The notes under the pieces are model-generated. The model made no database searches and had not been told where the DNA came from. It saw nothing but the letters and a program-made list of their open reading frames with translations. A stretch of DNA of 64,000 bases from Antedon mediterranea (lineage: Eukaryota > Echinodermata > Crinoidea > Comatulida > Antedonidae): assembly GCF_964355755.1 (NCBI RefSeq), contig NC_092678.1, forward strand, positions 705,922 through 769,921, read 5' to 3'. This document shows, in pieces, positions 1 to 13,039 of this stretch. A program made the position numbers and the translations under genes. Every line of letters starts with the position of its first letter. Position 1 is the first letter of the stretch.

Positions 1-2341
1 CAACAAATTACAAATTCGTTCATAAAAATTATAGAATTATTGCTCATGTACTTACTGTATTGTTTAAAATGAAATATGAATCATTAAAAGAATAAATCAT
101 CACAATATATACATACATAGCATTCATTCAATCAAGAGAAATTTATTTCTTTAAAAAAAAAACTAAAATACCTTCACAATGTTTTATTATGTTCTAAGGA
201 ATGTACTCAAGTGTTTAATACTGTAAACGTTATTTCCTGAAATAATTTGATTTGGAATTTCGGATCCAAATTAATAATTTAAAAGTAAAGTTTCCATATA
301 ATTTTACTGGACTGAAATAAATTTTAAAAATGTAATAACTTTTTTTTTCTTGTGAATAGCGCTTCATTACCACAAGACAGTCAATTTCAATGGAAAATTA
401 TTGAAAGTTTATACAGATTTTTTAAGGGGGAAAAACTTTGAAAGAGCTCTCTAGAAAATCTAAGCGGCCATTATCATCACTGAGTCGTTGCAATATTAAT
501 AATTAGGTCAATTGTGCCTCCCTGTTGAGCCTAGAGGAGTGTATGCAAGGCTAGCATTTCAAATGCCAATCTTGCATGCCATAAAGGTTAAGACAACTAA
601 TGTACATTGCAATGCATTGATGCCGTCAAAATCATCGACTTAATTCCTCAAAATGTTCTAATACAGTAATCTTATTTTCATAAACTTTTCAGAATAGAAA
701 GATGTAATTTATTAGTACAAAAAATAAAATTTAAAAGTATTTAAAAATGTTGTTTAAGGGATGAAAATCTTTTGAAAAAGGGTCAAAGGTTGAATACTAT
801 AACTGCCTACGACCCCTCTGTCTACAAAGAAAAGGTGGATAAATAATTGATGCTATGTCAAGATGAGGCACAGTAATTGCTAATAACTACTAATACTGTA
901 AGTACTAACAGAGGTGAATAACATTACCCCTTCTGTCAAGAAGAGGCATCCTTATACAATCAAATTATTTGTACCTTTGCCTACGTACAGTACTAGAGGT
1001 GAATAAAATCACCCTCTACCTACAGTAACACAAACATCCTGTATCTCAAAGTCAGACCATCTCTGGTTTTAGTATTTATACTTAAGTCATTTAATTTTGC
1101 TCGTTTGAGGTATCGTTTTAATTCTAGACATAAACATACTTCACCACTATAAAAGGAAACATGTCCTACAAATAAACCAATAATTATACATTACAAATTA
1201 AATTTAAGACTCTTTCCTCCAAGCACGTTATTTGAATTCTAAGCTACATTTGTCTGAATACAGTTAGGTTTCTATTTAATATAAACATTTATTTGATTGT
1301 TCCCACGCATTGTTTGTTCATGTTTATTGTTTTAAAACTATAACAACATAACTTAATGGAAACAACATAAAATGTAGCAAGGTTTAACCCAAGAACTACT
1401 TGTGAGGTAAAGAATGTTCCTTCTACTTTATACTGTGTAAGCTCAAACTCTAATTATACCAATGTACAGTCTGTACTGTATAATATCGGATGCAAGATTA
1501 TACAATACCACACACGTTTGAACATTACAACAAGTTAAGCCAAATTGAATTACTATAGTATTTAACTCCAATAGAGAATTAGTAGTTGATACGCAATACT
1601 ATATGTCTGTGGCGTTACAGAACTGACAGCCTGGCTAAACCCAGTACCAGAGCTTAAATGGCAGAGAATCAGCAGCCTCAACGCAACTACCCAGCGTTGG
1701 ACAACCCCTTAGGAATGCTAAACCAAGGGACTTTTCCCCATGTTAATATTACTACTGTACTGCTGCGTGTACACAAATCTCTAACTTAAAAGAATCAAAG
1801 TTAAATTATATTTAAGTTATATTTGAGAGTCATGTATTGGTAACTTTTAACAATCTAACTAAAAATTTAATTAAAATTTTAAAAGCATCACACATGCATG
1901 ACAGACTACTAGCCAAGAAGCCTCTTTTCGAAATAAAATGTATAACACACATTTTGAATTATGCTGTTTTAACAAAAAGGTCAAAAGATCACCTTTGTAC
2001 TCCGTGAGAATTTTTTATAATTTTGCTAAATTGTTTTGAATCACCTCAATTTCCTATCGTAGACTAGACTAGTTCCTATTGGTACCCATAATAACTACAA
2101 CCTATGCATGGGTACATGCCTAACAACAATACCATGGATTACAACCCTGTGTTCACTGTAAACACTCATTGTTGGTATATATCGTGTGCTCAGGAAATCA
2201 TGGACATTAATTTTAACGCAAGCTCTTTCAAGTGTAAAATTACATAAAGATACTCGTCACTTTGGCTGACTTTTTTAGAGAATTCATCTGCTTCAGCAAA
2301 TTTGTCCAGCCATTAAGAATATCACAAAATGCAAATGTATG
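1..2341. other. Laminin beta intron 3, no coding signal seen
   Basis: AT-rich DNA downstream of the last visible laminin exon. I see no cysteine-rich laminin EGF exon on the minus strand and no recognisable gene on either strand. Short near-duplicated phrases around 830-1010 (variants of gaggtgaataacattacccc) suggest an old degraded repeat. Confidence 0.5.
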
Positions 2342-2604
2342 GCTAAATATAACACTAACAGCTACCTAAAGCTAAATATAACACTAACAGCTACCTAAAG
2401 CTAAATATAACACTAATAGCTACCTAAAGCTAAATATAACACTAACAGCTACCTAAAGCTAAATATAACACTAACAGCTACCTAAAGCTAAATATAACAC
2501 TAACAGCTACCTAAAGCTAAATATAACACTAACAGCTACCTAAAGCTAAATATAACACTAACAGCTACCTAAAGCTAAATATAACACTAACAGCTACCTA
2601 AAGC
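2342..2604. repeat. 29-bp minisatellite, about 9 copies
   Basis: Near-perfect tandem units beginning GCTAAATATAACACTAACAG and ending CTACCTAAA. One unit has a single base change (AATAGC for AACAGC). It directly abuts the CTGTCTACACTATC MITE at 2602, so the array may have grown from sequence beside the insertion. Confidence 0.95.
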
Positions 2605-2778
2605 TCTGTCCAAACTATCAAACTTGATGTGACAAAAAAATGTGATGATGTCATATATGGACATGATGTCATATCACTACCCTATTTGGACATATCACTA
2701 CCCTATTTGGACATATCACTACCCTATTTGGACACATCACACTTTTTGTCAAACTAGTTTGATAGTGTAGACAGAGCT
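2602..2778. mobile_element. Palindromic MITE, family M1 (CTGTCTACACTATC termini), copy 1
   Basis: The left end AGCTCTGTCCAAACTATCAA is mirrored by TTTGATAGTGTAGACAGAGC at the right end. The centre carries a short array of a TATCACTACCCTATTTGGACA phrase. It is non-coding, about 177 bp, and related to copies near 14967, 16208, 17620 and 24450. Confidence 0.85.
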
Positions 2779-2811
2779 ATAATATGCATTCATTCAAATA
2801 ATTACACTAAA

Positions 2812-3155
2812 ACAGTATGTTATGACTTTTAGTTGTATAAGGCTTCTAGTATAGCGAACTCTTTTAAACAGTATGTTATGACTTTTAGTTGTATAAGGCT
2901 TCTAGTATAGCGAACTCTTTTAAACAGTATGTTATGACTTTTAGTTGTATAAGGCTTCTAATCTAGTATAGCGAACTCTTTAAAACAGTATGTTATGACT
3001 TTTAGTTGTATAAGGCTTCTAGTATAGCGAACTCTTTAAAACAGTATGTTATGACTTTTAGTTGTATAAGGCTTCTAGTATAGCGAACTCTTTTAAACAG
3101 TATGTTATGACTTTTAGTTGTATAAGGCTTCTATTATAGCGAACTCTTTTAAACA
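2812..3155. repeat. Minisatellite of about 57 bp, 6 copies
   Basis: Units start AACAGTATGTTATGACTTTT and end TAGCGAACTCTTTT. The third has a short insertion (AATCTAGT) and the last a point change. It lies inside laminin intron 3. Confidence 0.95.
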
Positions 3156-4472
3156 GAAATGTTCTATTACTACAAAACCCGGTCAGACTTTTGCTTTTAC
3201 CTTTTTATATTTTCTTTTCTAACACTATCAAGCAAACTATTTACACTGAGCAATCAACCATAATAAGAACAGAAATAATATCCAAAGTTAAATAAAACCA
3301 ATTGCTGATAAACGAAGCTTGTCATGAACAAAACGGTACAACAACCCCTACTGTATTCACTGAAAAAATGGAGCTATCTAATTTTATAGCCCCATTATTA
3401 AAACCATGGACCATATAGGTCCATGATTAAACCCATTCTTTGGTTGAAAAGCAAAGGTACCTAGATTGATTGTCTACCTATGGACGGATGGACAGAGATA
3501 CTACATTAAACAGTGTAATGGTATACTAATATTTCTACTATTATACTACTGTATGAACTACAAACTAAGAATGGCTAACATCATAACCAAGTGTAAATGT
3601 TGAGGTGATAATACAGTAAGCTACAGTATTGGTGGTTCTTGTGCTGTACTAGTAATCAGTAGTTAACTTACAGTATACCAAGAATTAGTTAAGTACTGTA
3701 ACAAGTACCTTCATAAGTCATGAGTGTAGTTGGCGGCGCATTTGGTACAAAGAGCCTTGTATTAATATTGTTAACATGATTGGGACAAGATACCTTGTAC
3801 CACCCACACTGACTACAACTAGTAGAGTGAAACCAAGGCCAACTACATAATCACAATAACAAGTGATTAGCCAGTGGGAAGGAGAAAGAAAGAAAACCAC
3901 AGTTTATTTGTGAGTTTAGAAAATGTTTTGGAAATAATAATCAAAGTAGATTTATGAATGTAACCAATATCAGACAAATCAACTTCTTTGACACTTTTTT
4001 AATAGAATAAACAAACAATTTTAAAGAGTTTTTTTAAATAAACATGTCTAACAAAATGCAGATTTAGACAACATACAGTAAACACAATGAATATTGAATT
4101 AATTCTATAGAAGTGGCCTCCTCAAAGTAGATAAGTATTTATACAGTATTTAGTTACCATGTCAAAATGTATTTAGCAAGTTTTTTTGGGGTAATCATAC
4201 CAAGTAGAGATTGATGGGGTGCCCAACCGCCAGGCTCCCATCTAATTTCACAAATTGTAACAAAAGATAGCACATTAAATTAAGTTTACCACTTCATTTC
4301 ACTATTTTTTAGGCCCTTATTTCAAAATCCTGGTTCTGCCTGGTTTTACATTGAATAAAACTAAAAACTTACTGCAGTAAGTTTTTAACTTACTGCAGTA
4401 GAAAATGTTGTAACTGCATTAGAATCATTTTGACATGATCTCTTATAAATTGTTCAATAAAAGAGCACTCAC
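3156..4472. other. Laminin beta intron 3, proximal part
   Basis: AT-rich non-coding DNA just downstream, on the minus strand, of the exon 3 donor. No exon, repeat array or RNA gene is recognised. Confidence 0.5.
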
Positions 4473-7400
4473 CGTATTTCGATCTAATCGTATACCTTCA
4501 ACATCGCCATCTATCGGAATACATTCCTCAGCATGTCCATAACAGTGACAGCTCCCTCTCACAACCATATCATACACCGCATAATAATATTTCTCCTTGA
4601 TTTCTTCTCTCGTGTCTAGTAGGACGTCACCGAGCGTGTGCAGACGAGTGAAGTTGACTCGTAAATTGGTGATCTTGATGAGGTTTTGAACTTCATCGGA
4701 GTAAGGATCTCGGATTTGGCTCTGGATGTGCGGTGGTAGAACTCGGAAGATAACCTACAGTACAAAGATAATAAAAATACATTCATCTGAGTTTTTTATG
4801 TCATGTTTTTTATCAAATATTATGGGTCTGTTTCTGCTATTGAAAAAATAACTGGTTTATAAACCATGTAAATTACCCTCAATTTCTTGGCCGCAGAAAC
4901 AGGAAAAATGTCAATAATAATAATATTTATAATGATTTATAAACTCAATCAAAAATAAATTTATTGTACTGATTGGTATAAGAGGTACTTAAGTTTTAAT
5001 GCTAAAATTAAGTTGATCTATTGTACTGCATCCACAGAGTAAGAATACAAGAGCACTTGTTGTAAGATCAAGTTTCTTTTGTTTGTTTTTGATACTTAAA
5101 TTAAATCTAATATTTCGTAAGATCGACCATTGTTTGGTTTAATTAAATAATGATAGAAATGATGTAATTTCATTAGCTAATTGCTCTTTCATGCTACAGT
5201 GCTGTATACTTATTTAATTGATGATAAAACATACATTAGTATACCTTTGTTTTCTTACCGTATATTTCGGTGCATAAGTCGCACTTTTGACACGCAAATT
5301 TGACCTCTAAATTAAGGGTGCGTCTTATACACCGAACATAAATGCCTCACCACACAGATTGTACATAGGCCTATCGTCACCTCGTTTGCTAGGCCTTAGT
5401 AGGCTAGGGCTAGGCCTAGCTACAGTATACTAACATAACGGCAACCTGCTTCTGCCTAGTTTTCAAGGCATTTTAGCATGATGTTATACTAAATATGATG
5501 AAAAGATTTGTTCATTATGGAGCTGTTTTAGGCGCTCCGATAAAATTTCATTTGTAAACGTTTATGTATGATTGGAATAGTATTTATAGTTATACGCACG
5601 ATCGCCGACCGCCGTACCCCCAGCGCAAGCCCTTCTTGGCGGCCACATGGTGTACGGTATTCGACTAGTATATTCTCAAGGTGATTATAGCATGGACCTA
5701 GCGTACACACTTCTCGGATACATAGATACTAATCGAATACGATTGTCCGTGAAAACGTGCGCCCTCTCGAAATGATCGAGCGAGGCTAGCGCAGACACGT
5801 ACGTGTTGCACACACGGTCATGCACTCGATGTTGTTGCGGGTGCGAAACTCATGAATAACAAGTTAGAAAGAACTTGTTGAGGCTGGGCGCGGCCGAGCC
5901 TAGGTAAGAAAAAACCTAAATAAAGGACGCCGTTGTAGATATAAAAAAATATATTATTACAATAATATTGATTACAATTTAAAAAAACATTGTTTTGATG
6001 AAATATAAGGTGCGTCTTATACATCGACGATATAAAAAATACCGATATTTTACTCTCAGTTAGGGGGTGCGTCTTATACACAGGTGCGACTTATACACCG
6101 GATTATACGGTAGATCATTTTACACCATAATTGAAATATCTGCTGACGATGTTTTATGTTAGAAAATGTAAAAAATTATAGAAGAAAATGTGTACCTCTC
6201 CATCAGTTGAAGGTTCAACATTTGAGTATCTCTGTTCGCAAACGACATCCGTGATTCGTCTAAGGGGCGCTTTCTTAACTCCTGGAAACATCGTCTCACA
6301 ATCATACGCAAAATAACGATACGTGTTCCAAGTTTGCCCAAAATCACTCGATCTTTCGACTATCATTGCAGCTGGCCTAAATGTCTTGAAAGTCATAACA
6401 AAATGAGTGAAGTGAAACATGGCCTCTAAATCTAACCGGATCGAAACATCGTGAACGCCGTTAACAGACTGCCACCAACGATTTTTACGATCAATATCAA
6501 ACGACGTCACTATATTTTCAACCATGTGACTATTTTCGTTATCAATTTTCCTCCACGGATCTCTGGAGTCGCAATAAAAGCACTTTTTCTCGTCTTGTAA
6601 GTGACTAACGATGCAATAAGGTACCGGCCCGTCTGAACCGCATGTTGAAGTTGCCGTCAGCTGATTTTCTCGGCCAATCAAAAGATCACCTGTTGCTGGG
6701 TGACAGCTTTCCCCTTCACAACTTTGGCTTCGAACAGCTAAAGCTATAAAACACAAAAAAAGGACAAAAACATTATTTATTGCAGACCACATTTGTTGTA
6801 TCAAAATGATGACCAGTGATACTAAGATCATGCTGTACAATCCATGACATTGTATACAGTACTTATTTTCCACAACATAAATTACACTTTAAAATAATCA
6901 AAGAGTTTTGAACATTTTAGCTAAAAGTTTTTATTGGAGTTTTGTACTATCTTTTGTTTCCAACTTTTAGTTCTGTTTTTGTTTATTTTCATGAATTTAC
7001 AATTTAAATAATTAACTGTAATAAATTGAATTTTCCACTTCTAAATTTATAGCCAGTTAATGATTTAACTGTAATTAATAAGTTTTCCCTTTTGAACCCA
7101 GTGAATCCTTTTGTTGTGATTTACTATAGTATGTACAGTATAAGGGCCTGTTTCTATAGAGCAGAGAATACGGTTTTGAATACCGTTCTTTTCAAGAACC
7201 GTTTTTTCTTGCCAGCAGAAATGGGTCCCCACAAAAAACCACAAAAAAGAACCGATCTTAAAAACGGTTTCAAAAACCCCAATTGATTGCGGTCTCGATC
7301 GCAAAGAACCGTTCTGAAACCGGTTTCCGCGAAGCAATTTTTAGCTGCAACACAATCGCGGTCTCAATTTGACCCCAAAAACTGAACTCTGCAGTCTGCT

Positions 7401-10400
7401 GCACTGGGATGATTGCGGTCAACTCGCAGTCAAACTCGCGCGATAGGACCTAGGCCTAAGTCATTTTTATTTCTCTAGATAGTGAGTATTTTATTTAACT
7501 AAAAAATGTTGACCGATGCCATTACGAGGTTCGTAAAAAATATGTGAAGGAAAGAAGATGAGGGAACTTGTCGGGAGTCGGAAGAAAGACTCACGTATTA
7601 TAGGCCTAGGCTACATGTTTTTAAGAAAATTGTAAAGCGTGTGAAAAATAGACGAGTTCAACTTGACAATATCAGAGGGTGCGACGTACCTATACTTTAA
7701 CCAAGGACCACAATAACGTTTCAGGTAATAATTCTCCCTTCTGATGAAATGGATGCTATTTCTTGGGGATCGCGCTATGCGAAAAAAAGTAAACATGACC
7801 TCGATCAAATCGCGCTTCCGCCTAATGAACTGCATTGTGGTGTATATAATGACGTCATTCATAACGAACGCACATGGACGGAACCGGTTTTATTGGAGTA
7901 AAAATTGAGCTGCAACGCGATCTTTATTTATAAACAACAGCCGAAACCGGTTTCCAAAAAACCGTTCTTTTTTTATTTTTCAATAGAAACAGGCCCTTAG
8001 GCAATCCATGCAATCTGATCCAGCTAATATGTTCACCATATTTTCCCTTGACCTGACACAAGGGGAGGTCAAGGGGAGGTCAAACCCAATCACCAGCAAA
8101 GAATTCAGTTGGTATTATTAATTATATAACAGATCAATATTAAAAGTTGTATTCAGGTCAAGGGTCAAGTTTAATCAGTTATTTTAGGAGTACTATCATG
8201 AAAAAATAAGGACATCATTCTAATGTAAAACAGTACAGATTGCATTCCACAACCTCAAATACAGTAAATGTATAAGGACATCATTCTAATGTAAAACAGT
8301 ACAGATTGCATTCCACAACCTCAAATACAGTAAATGTAGAAGGACATCATTCTAATGTAAAACAGTACAAATTGCATTCCACAACCTCAAATACAGTAAA
8401 TGTATAAGTTTCAGAAATTCTAAAAAGTTGTTTTTTGTTTATAACTTTCTAAAATTCTGTATTTTTCTTGGCTCAATTGTTTGAAACCCATTTTTTGTTT
8501 TGTTTATCATGCTAGCTGGGCTGCATCCTTGTAAACAAAATGATGATGATGTAGAGAATGGTGAGTCAGTGTCTATGAATTTGTGGTGAAGTCAACCTCT
8601 GTTAGAATCGCCATAAATCTTACAACTAGCAAACATTCATGTAAAGTAATCTACTACATAGCTGTACTAATTTGCTGGGTTTATTCAAGGTTAACAATTT
8701 CATTGGCAAACATTTGCTAAAAATCTTTTAGCAGAATGAGCATTCTTACTATGCAAGAAAAGTTGGCACTGTATGCTAAAGATCCTTAAAGTTTGCTAGA
8801 AAACCAGCAAACATGAGTTACTTTAAAATGTTCAACTAGAAATTTTAGAGTCTAGCATACTGCTAGTTGACTACCTACAGTAAGTAGGTTGAATTTTGAT
8901 TTCTACTTAAAGCCACATACGAAATACACATACGAAATACACATACGAAATACACATACGAAATACACATACGAAATACACATACGAAATACACATACGA
9001 AATACACATTACGAACTACACATACGAAATAAAGTAAAGTTTGTAGACATTCTAGCTTGTAAAGTTTGTAGACATTCTAGCTTGTAAAGTTAGTAGACAT
9101 TCTAGCTTGTAAAGTTAGTAGACATTCTAGCTTGTAAAGTTTGTAGACATTCTAGCTTGTAAAGTTTGTAGACATTCTAGCTTGTAAAGTTAGTAGACAT
9201 TCTAGCTTGTAAAGTTAGTAGACATTCTAGCTTGTAAAGTTTGTAGACATTCTAGCTTGTAAAGTTTGACAATATACGTTGAGGAAATTATCAAATTTGT
9301 TATTAAAGGAAACAAAAACTTATACATCATTGATTTTGAATACAATATTACAGCAGCATCTTTCCTGAATTACCTTTTCTTTTTAGAACCGGTAAAATAA
9401 TTTCCAAGTATTACTTCTTTTTTTTTCAGCACAAATTTTAATTTTTTGTCCAATAAATAACATTTTTGATATCTTTTTATTGTTGTTTTATTGTTTTAAC
9501 CATGGAGGAAAATTTTATTTTTTCCTCCATGTTTTAACTAAGTGAATGATTGACCCGGTCCCTGGTGCCTTACCCTCCCTTTTAGTACTTTAGGGCCTGT
9601 TTGTAGGTGTTGAAAATACCAGCTTATTCCCGATTTCCGTTCGCGTGACCCAATTAACTTTTGCCTCAGGCTACAAAAAATTCGAGGCAAAATGTTCACC
9701 AAATTTGCAGGTTATTTCAGCGATAATCCAATTATACTCGGCCTTCGAGGATAATAAATCTCCGATAGAGGCGTTGTGTCAAATTTTGACAAACGTTCGC
9801 TGCCTAGGCCCGTCATTTCTCCTACGAAGCTCTTCCATACACGCTTCGAAAGCGATCGTCAGCTGGTGCTGTCCTTGTTGGTGTAGACCGCTTAGTAGGC
9901 CTAGCTGGTCGGTGGTGTTTCGTGTAACATTGGGCTCAAATTCTTCGTCAAGGAGTAGAATAATGGTCGTCAGGAGAAGGCATATTTCGGCAGGATTATC
10001 GGCGTTAAGAGGCATAAGGTTTGTCGCAAGGATAAGCAGTGTAAAAGGTAGCAAGTAATTGTTATTGTAAAGAAAGATCGCGAGTAAAAAATATACAACA
10101 CGAGACTAGCGCGCGAAAATGGGGTCGTAGGTTGTAAAGACAACTGACCTTAAAACGTAATTTTCAGTTTGTGATTCGTCGATTAAGCATTTAAGCGGTT
10201 AAATATTTCAAGTACGAACGACGCTCAATTTATAACCCGAGGCATGGGTGAAATTAAGCGCTTATTTTAACCACCGTACGAACACGACCTTAGTGTACGT
10301 ACTGTAGTTATTAAGATTCTGCTTGAGGCCTAAATGGTCTATGCTCAGCACCAAGTTAGTAAGTGACCTATTTTATAATCATGAAGTGACAACAAGCTGA

Positions 10401-10818
10401 GAAAGGTTTGTGACATTCCAGAAGGATGAGCTACCAGTCATCAAATTTATATTATTTCAAGCTGAGGTCAGGGGTCATATCAAGTGTGCCAGTTTATACA
10501 GTAATAAGAGATTCAAAATAATAAATTTAACAGTAAACACAACATTTTTATTATTAAATTTGGTGTAAATTGCAAAATTAAAAAGTGCAAAATAATAGTA
10601 TTATAATATTGTAATATTATTACAGTTAAACTGTCTCTTTTTTAAACATAATGCTATTATTTCAAATAGCATTTCTTTCTTCAAGAAAGAAATGCTATTT
10701 ATTTATACTGTACAGGCTTTTTAAATTCATATGCACATACAGTATATTTGTTTATAAATTATTTATTTTTAAAAGTTTACTTACCTTGCAAAAGTACAAT
10801 CCCTAAAATATAAATCAT
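4473..10818 (-). CDS. Laminin beta chain, N-terminal part (LamNT domain), partial gene
   Basis: Three coding exons read on the minus strand: 10818-10785, 6743-6196 and 4754-4473, giving 288 residues before the gene leaves the window. Laminin beta chains are secreted basement-membrane subunits; the LamNT domain mediates polymerisation of laminin trimers. Seen here: a hydrophobic signal peptide ([18 protein letters not shown]), then [71 protein letters not shown] and [19 protein letters not shown], which are hallmark blocks of the beta-1/beta-2 type rather than alpha, gamma or netrin. The first LE-repeat cysteines start near residue 263. Introns are phase 1 and phase 0, with donors GTAAGT, GTACAC and GTGAGT. 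The following exon must lie beyond position 1, so intron 3 exceeds 4.4 kb. Which vertebrate beta subtype it matches cannot be decided. Confidence 0.95.
5258..6110. mobile_element. TIR DNA element of 853 bp in laminin intron 2
   Basis: Terminal inverted repeats: the left end CCGTATATTTCGGTGCATAA matches the reverse complement of the right end, which reads CCGTATAATCCGGTGTATAA. Both sides are flanked by TA, a probable target-site duplication. Inside, the phrase GGTGCGTCTTATAC recurs in both halves. No transposase frame is recognised, so it is non-autonomous. It fills most of the intron between laminin exons 2 and 3. Confidence 0.85.
7143..7997. mobile_element. TIR DNA element of 855 bp in laminin intron 1
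   Basis: The left terminus AGGGCCTGTTTCTATAGAGC is mirrored by CAATAGAAACAGGCCCT on the right, flanked by TA on both sides. Subterminal blocks rich in AACCGTTCTT and AAACCGGTTT are also inverted between the halves. An 83-codon minus-strand frame at 7862-7611 is unrecognised and not taken as a gene. Confidence 0.85.
8213..8408. repeat. Tandem repeat of about 65 bp, 3 copies
   Basis: Three near-identical units containing AAGGACATCATTCTAATGTA and CACAACCTCAAATACAGTAA, differing at single bases. They lie inside laminin intron 1. Confidence 0.95.
8920..9030. repeat. 13-bp minisatellite (ACATACGAAATAC), about 8 copies
   Basis: Perfect 13-bp units followed by two degenerate ones (ACATTACGAACTAC) at the right edge. 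Confidence 0.95.
9035..9268. repeat. 25-bp minisatellite with a four-unit higher order
   Basis: Units of the form TAAAGTTTGTAGACATTCTA + GCTTG. A T/A variant at the eighth base alternates in pairs (T,T,A,A,T,T,A,A,T), so the true period is 100 bp. Confidence 0.95.
9591..10292. mobile_element. Diverged TIR element of about 700 bp in laminin intron 1
   Basis: The left end GGGCCTGTTTGTAGGTGTTG aligns imperfectly with the reverse complement of the right end (AGGTCGTGTTCGTACGGTGG). Inner arms containing GCCTCAGGCTAC and GCCTCGGGTTAT also pair, with TTA-like flanks. A 91-codon minus-strand frame at 10054-9779 has no recognised domain. It may be a relative of the 7143 element, which also starts GGGCCTGTTT. 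Confidence 0.55.
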
Positions 10819-10869
10819 TTTGAATCCAAAGTTGAAAACTTAGAAATCCAAAGACATGTATTCCAGGAT
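10819..10869 (-). promoter_or_regulatory. Laminin beta 5' UTR with a short uORF
   Basis: Upstream of the laminin ATG on the minus strand, a good acceptor (pyrimidine-rich tract ending TGTTTACAG) stands at 10870, so 10869-10819 is probably 51 nt of 5' UTR spliced to an upstream leader exon. It contains a six-codon upstream reading frame (ATG at 10857, stop at 10840). A possible leader-exon donor (GGTG followed by GTAAGC) lies at 11544/11543, but that exon is a guess. Confidence 0.45.
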
Positions 10870-11543
10870 CTGTAAACAAATATATTAAATTTATTTGCCA
10901 ATTACAACTAACATTTTGTAAACCTTATTATAATTGTTCATACATGTTAAAATGTTGCAGGAGGTCAAGTTGGGTCAAGCTTTCTTGCACACAGACATAT
11001 ATTGTCAAACCGTTTCTGTTTTCAGCAAGTTGTTTATTAGGCCACAAATTTTATCAAATAACGAAATTTGATAAAAATAACATTGCAACATTAAAGATAT
11101 TTTTAAGACCAAAATTGTGTAGTGGAGTTTGACATCACAAATATGAATTGAAGAAATCATGACCAAATCAATATAGCTAATAAAAAGCATTATTTATTTT
11201 AAATATTTATTTATAATTCTAAAGTTAACAACAAAAGTGAAACAGTTAATAAGAAAAAACATGAAAAAAACACAGAAAAGTACATACAAACGTTTATTTC
11301 CACCTTAAATAATTCACATTCAATAACATAAACAATAATGTACACAAAAAAATAAGTATGTTTGAAAAAGTGACAGATCTACTTTGATTGCATGAATTAA
11401 TTTTGCCTCAAAAGTTTACTTATTTAACTTTTTATGTTAACTTTCCTGGACTTTATGAGTTCTGGAAGAAGGAGGAACTTACATGTATCCTTAAATTCTT
11501 ATTTAAACAATCTGATCTCACGTTTCTAACAAAATAAGCTTAC

Positions 11544-12970
11544 CACCTAGGCCTACCTAGGCTAATTTGTGATCACTGCACCTCTTTCTGGGAACAGACA
11601 GTAGCTGAACTTCAATAACTTTTTCTGAGCAGACGACATGCACACCGAACTTACTGCCTACTCAACTGTCACAAAGTTTTATCTTAAATTAATTACTATT
11701 CATTCATTGGTTACCTTTATTTCCGGAAAACTATATTTTCCAAGTTGCAAAGTATCGGAAACAACAGAAATAAAGTTCTTTTTTTCCCAGATACAACTGC
11801 AAAACTTAGCCTCGAATTTCCGACGACCACAAGCAACGGACCATGCAACTTCACCCGGGTGCAATCATCCAGAAATCAGTGGCATACAACAAGGGGCCAA
11901 TTATGTTCTTTCTTTAACACCGGAAATGGGTTTTAAGAAATATTATAGGGGGCGCTATTACTGTTTTTTTAAATGACAGATAATTTGAATTCTGCAATAA
12001 TACTATAGAGGGCGCTGATGCTCTTTTTTTAAATGTCAGGGGATTGTTTCTGCTGTGCTGTACGCAACATTAATTATAGAAGGCGCTATTAATGTTTTTT
12101 TTAATGTCAGGGGAATTTGCAATATTTATTATACTGTACTGTATATCAATGAAAGAAAAACTATTATAAAACGCTCTTAATTTATCATAGACTTCAATAT
12201 ATAAATAAATATTAACATTTTCTATTGAGGAAGAAATAGAATGGAAAAATGAAATTACACATAAGTTATTTATTTGGTACCTGGATTTAACTAATTAATT
12301 AATTTTTTTTTTAAATTAGTCAATCAAAATTGTCTTATTTGACAGTGTGGTGAACTCTATGGGTTAATCAAACAGAATATTTGGAATTCATTACAATGAC
12401 GTCATCAGTATGTACTTAATATTTTGACAGATTGACAGCAGGCGCGCGTACTTAAAGATAATTATAACAACGTGTATTAGAGGACGATGTTTCATCCCCC
12501 GTCTGCAGAGGTATATTTGGATAGCCGTTTTGGTACCTGGAAATGCACAATAACAATATAAAATATAACAATTAATGAATTACATAGAGAAAAATATAAA
12601 GTCAAAAAACAGCCCCTATCCTACACCACCCCATTAAAATCGATACATACAGAGATCATTACTTTACACAAATGAATACAAAACAAAATATAGTAAAAGT
12701 GTATTAAATATAATCACCTGACTAAACACAGGTTATTACGAAACCCACCAACCCCCTCCCCTCCCCTTTTCAATTTACTTAATGTAGCAATGTAGATAAT
12801 TAATAGGCACCACTAGCTCTTTTTTAGATATGTAATAAGTGAAGGTTTTAAGGTTTTTTATTCATGTATGTTTTTAATTGTATGGTACGATATCTAATTT
12901 TATTAAGATGTTTCTATTTTTATAGCAATTTTAACTAATTTTTAGTCATTTGTAATACATTTCATTTCAG
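11544..12970. other. Divergent intergenic spacer, promoter side of laminin beta
   Basis: Contains three degenerate tandem copies, at about 11943, 12003 and 12070, of a phrase around ATAGAGGGCGCT followed by a T-run and AATGTCAGGGG. A C-rich patch is at about 12750. No exon of either neighbour is convincingly visible. Confidence 0.5.
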
Positions 12971-13028
12971 TCCTTGACTGTCGTTTTGTAATATATTTTT
13001 ATATACCGAATAAATAAAATAAATAACA
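12830..13028 (+). mobile_element. LINE-type 3' tail
   Basis: AT-rich sequence ending CCGAATAAATAAAATAAATA, resembling the A-rich simple tail of a non-LTR element inserted in plus orientation. There is no coding part, so assignment is tentative. Confidence 0.35.
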
Positions 13029-13039
13029 TAGTTATTGAG

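Noticed and set aside
7611-7862. 83-codon minus-strand frame
   Set aside because: It sits inside the 855-bp TIR element; no transposase or host similarity could be recognised.
9645-10058. 137-codon plus-strand frame and 91-codon minus-strand frame as a gene
   Set aside because: They lie within a TIR-like element in a laminin intron and show no recognised domain or splice structure.
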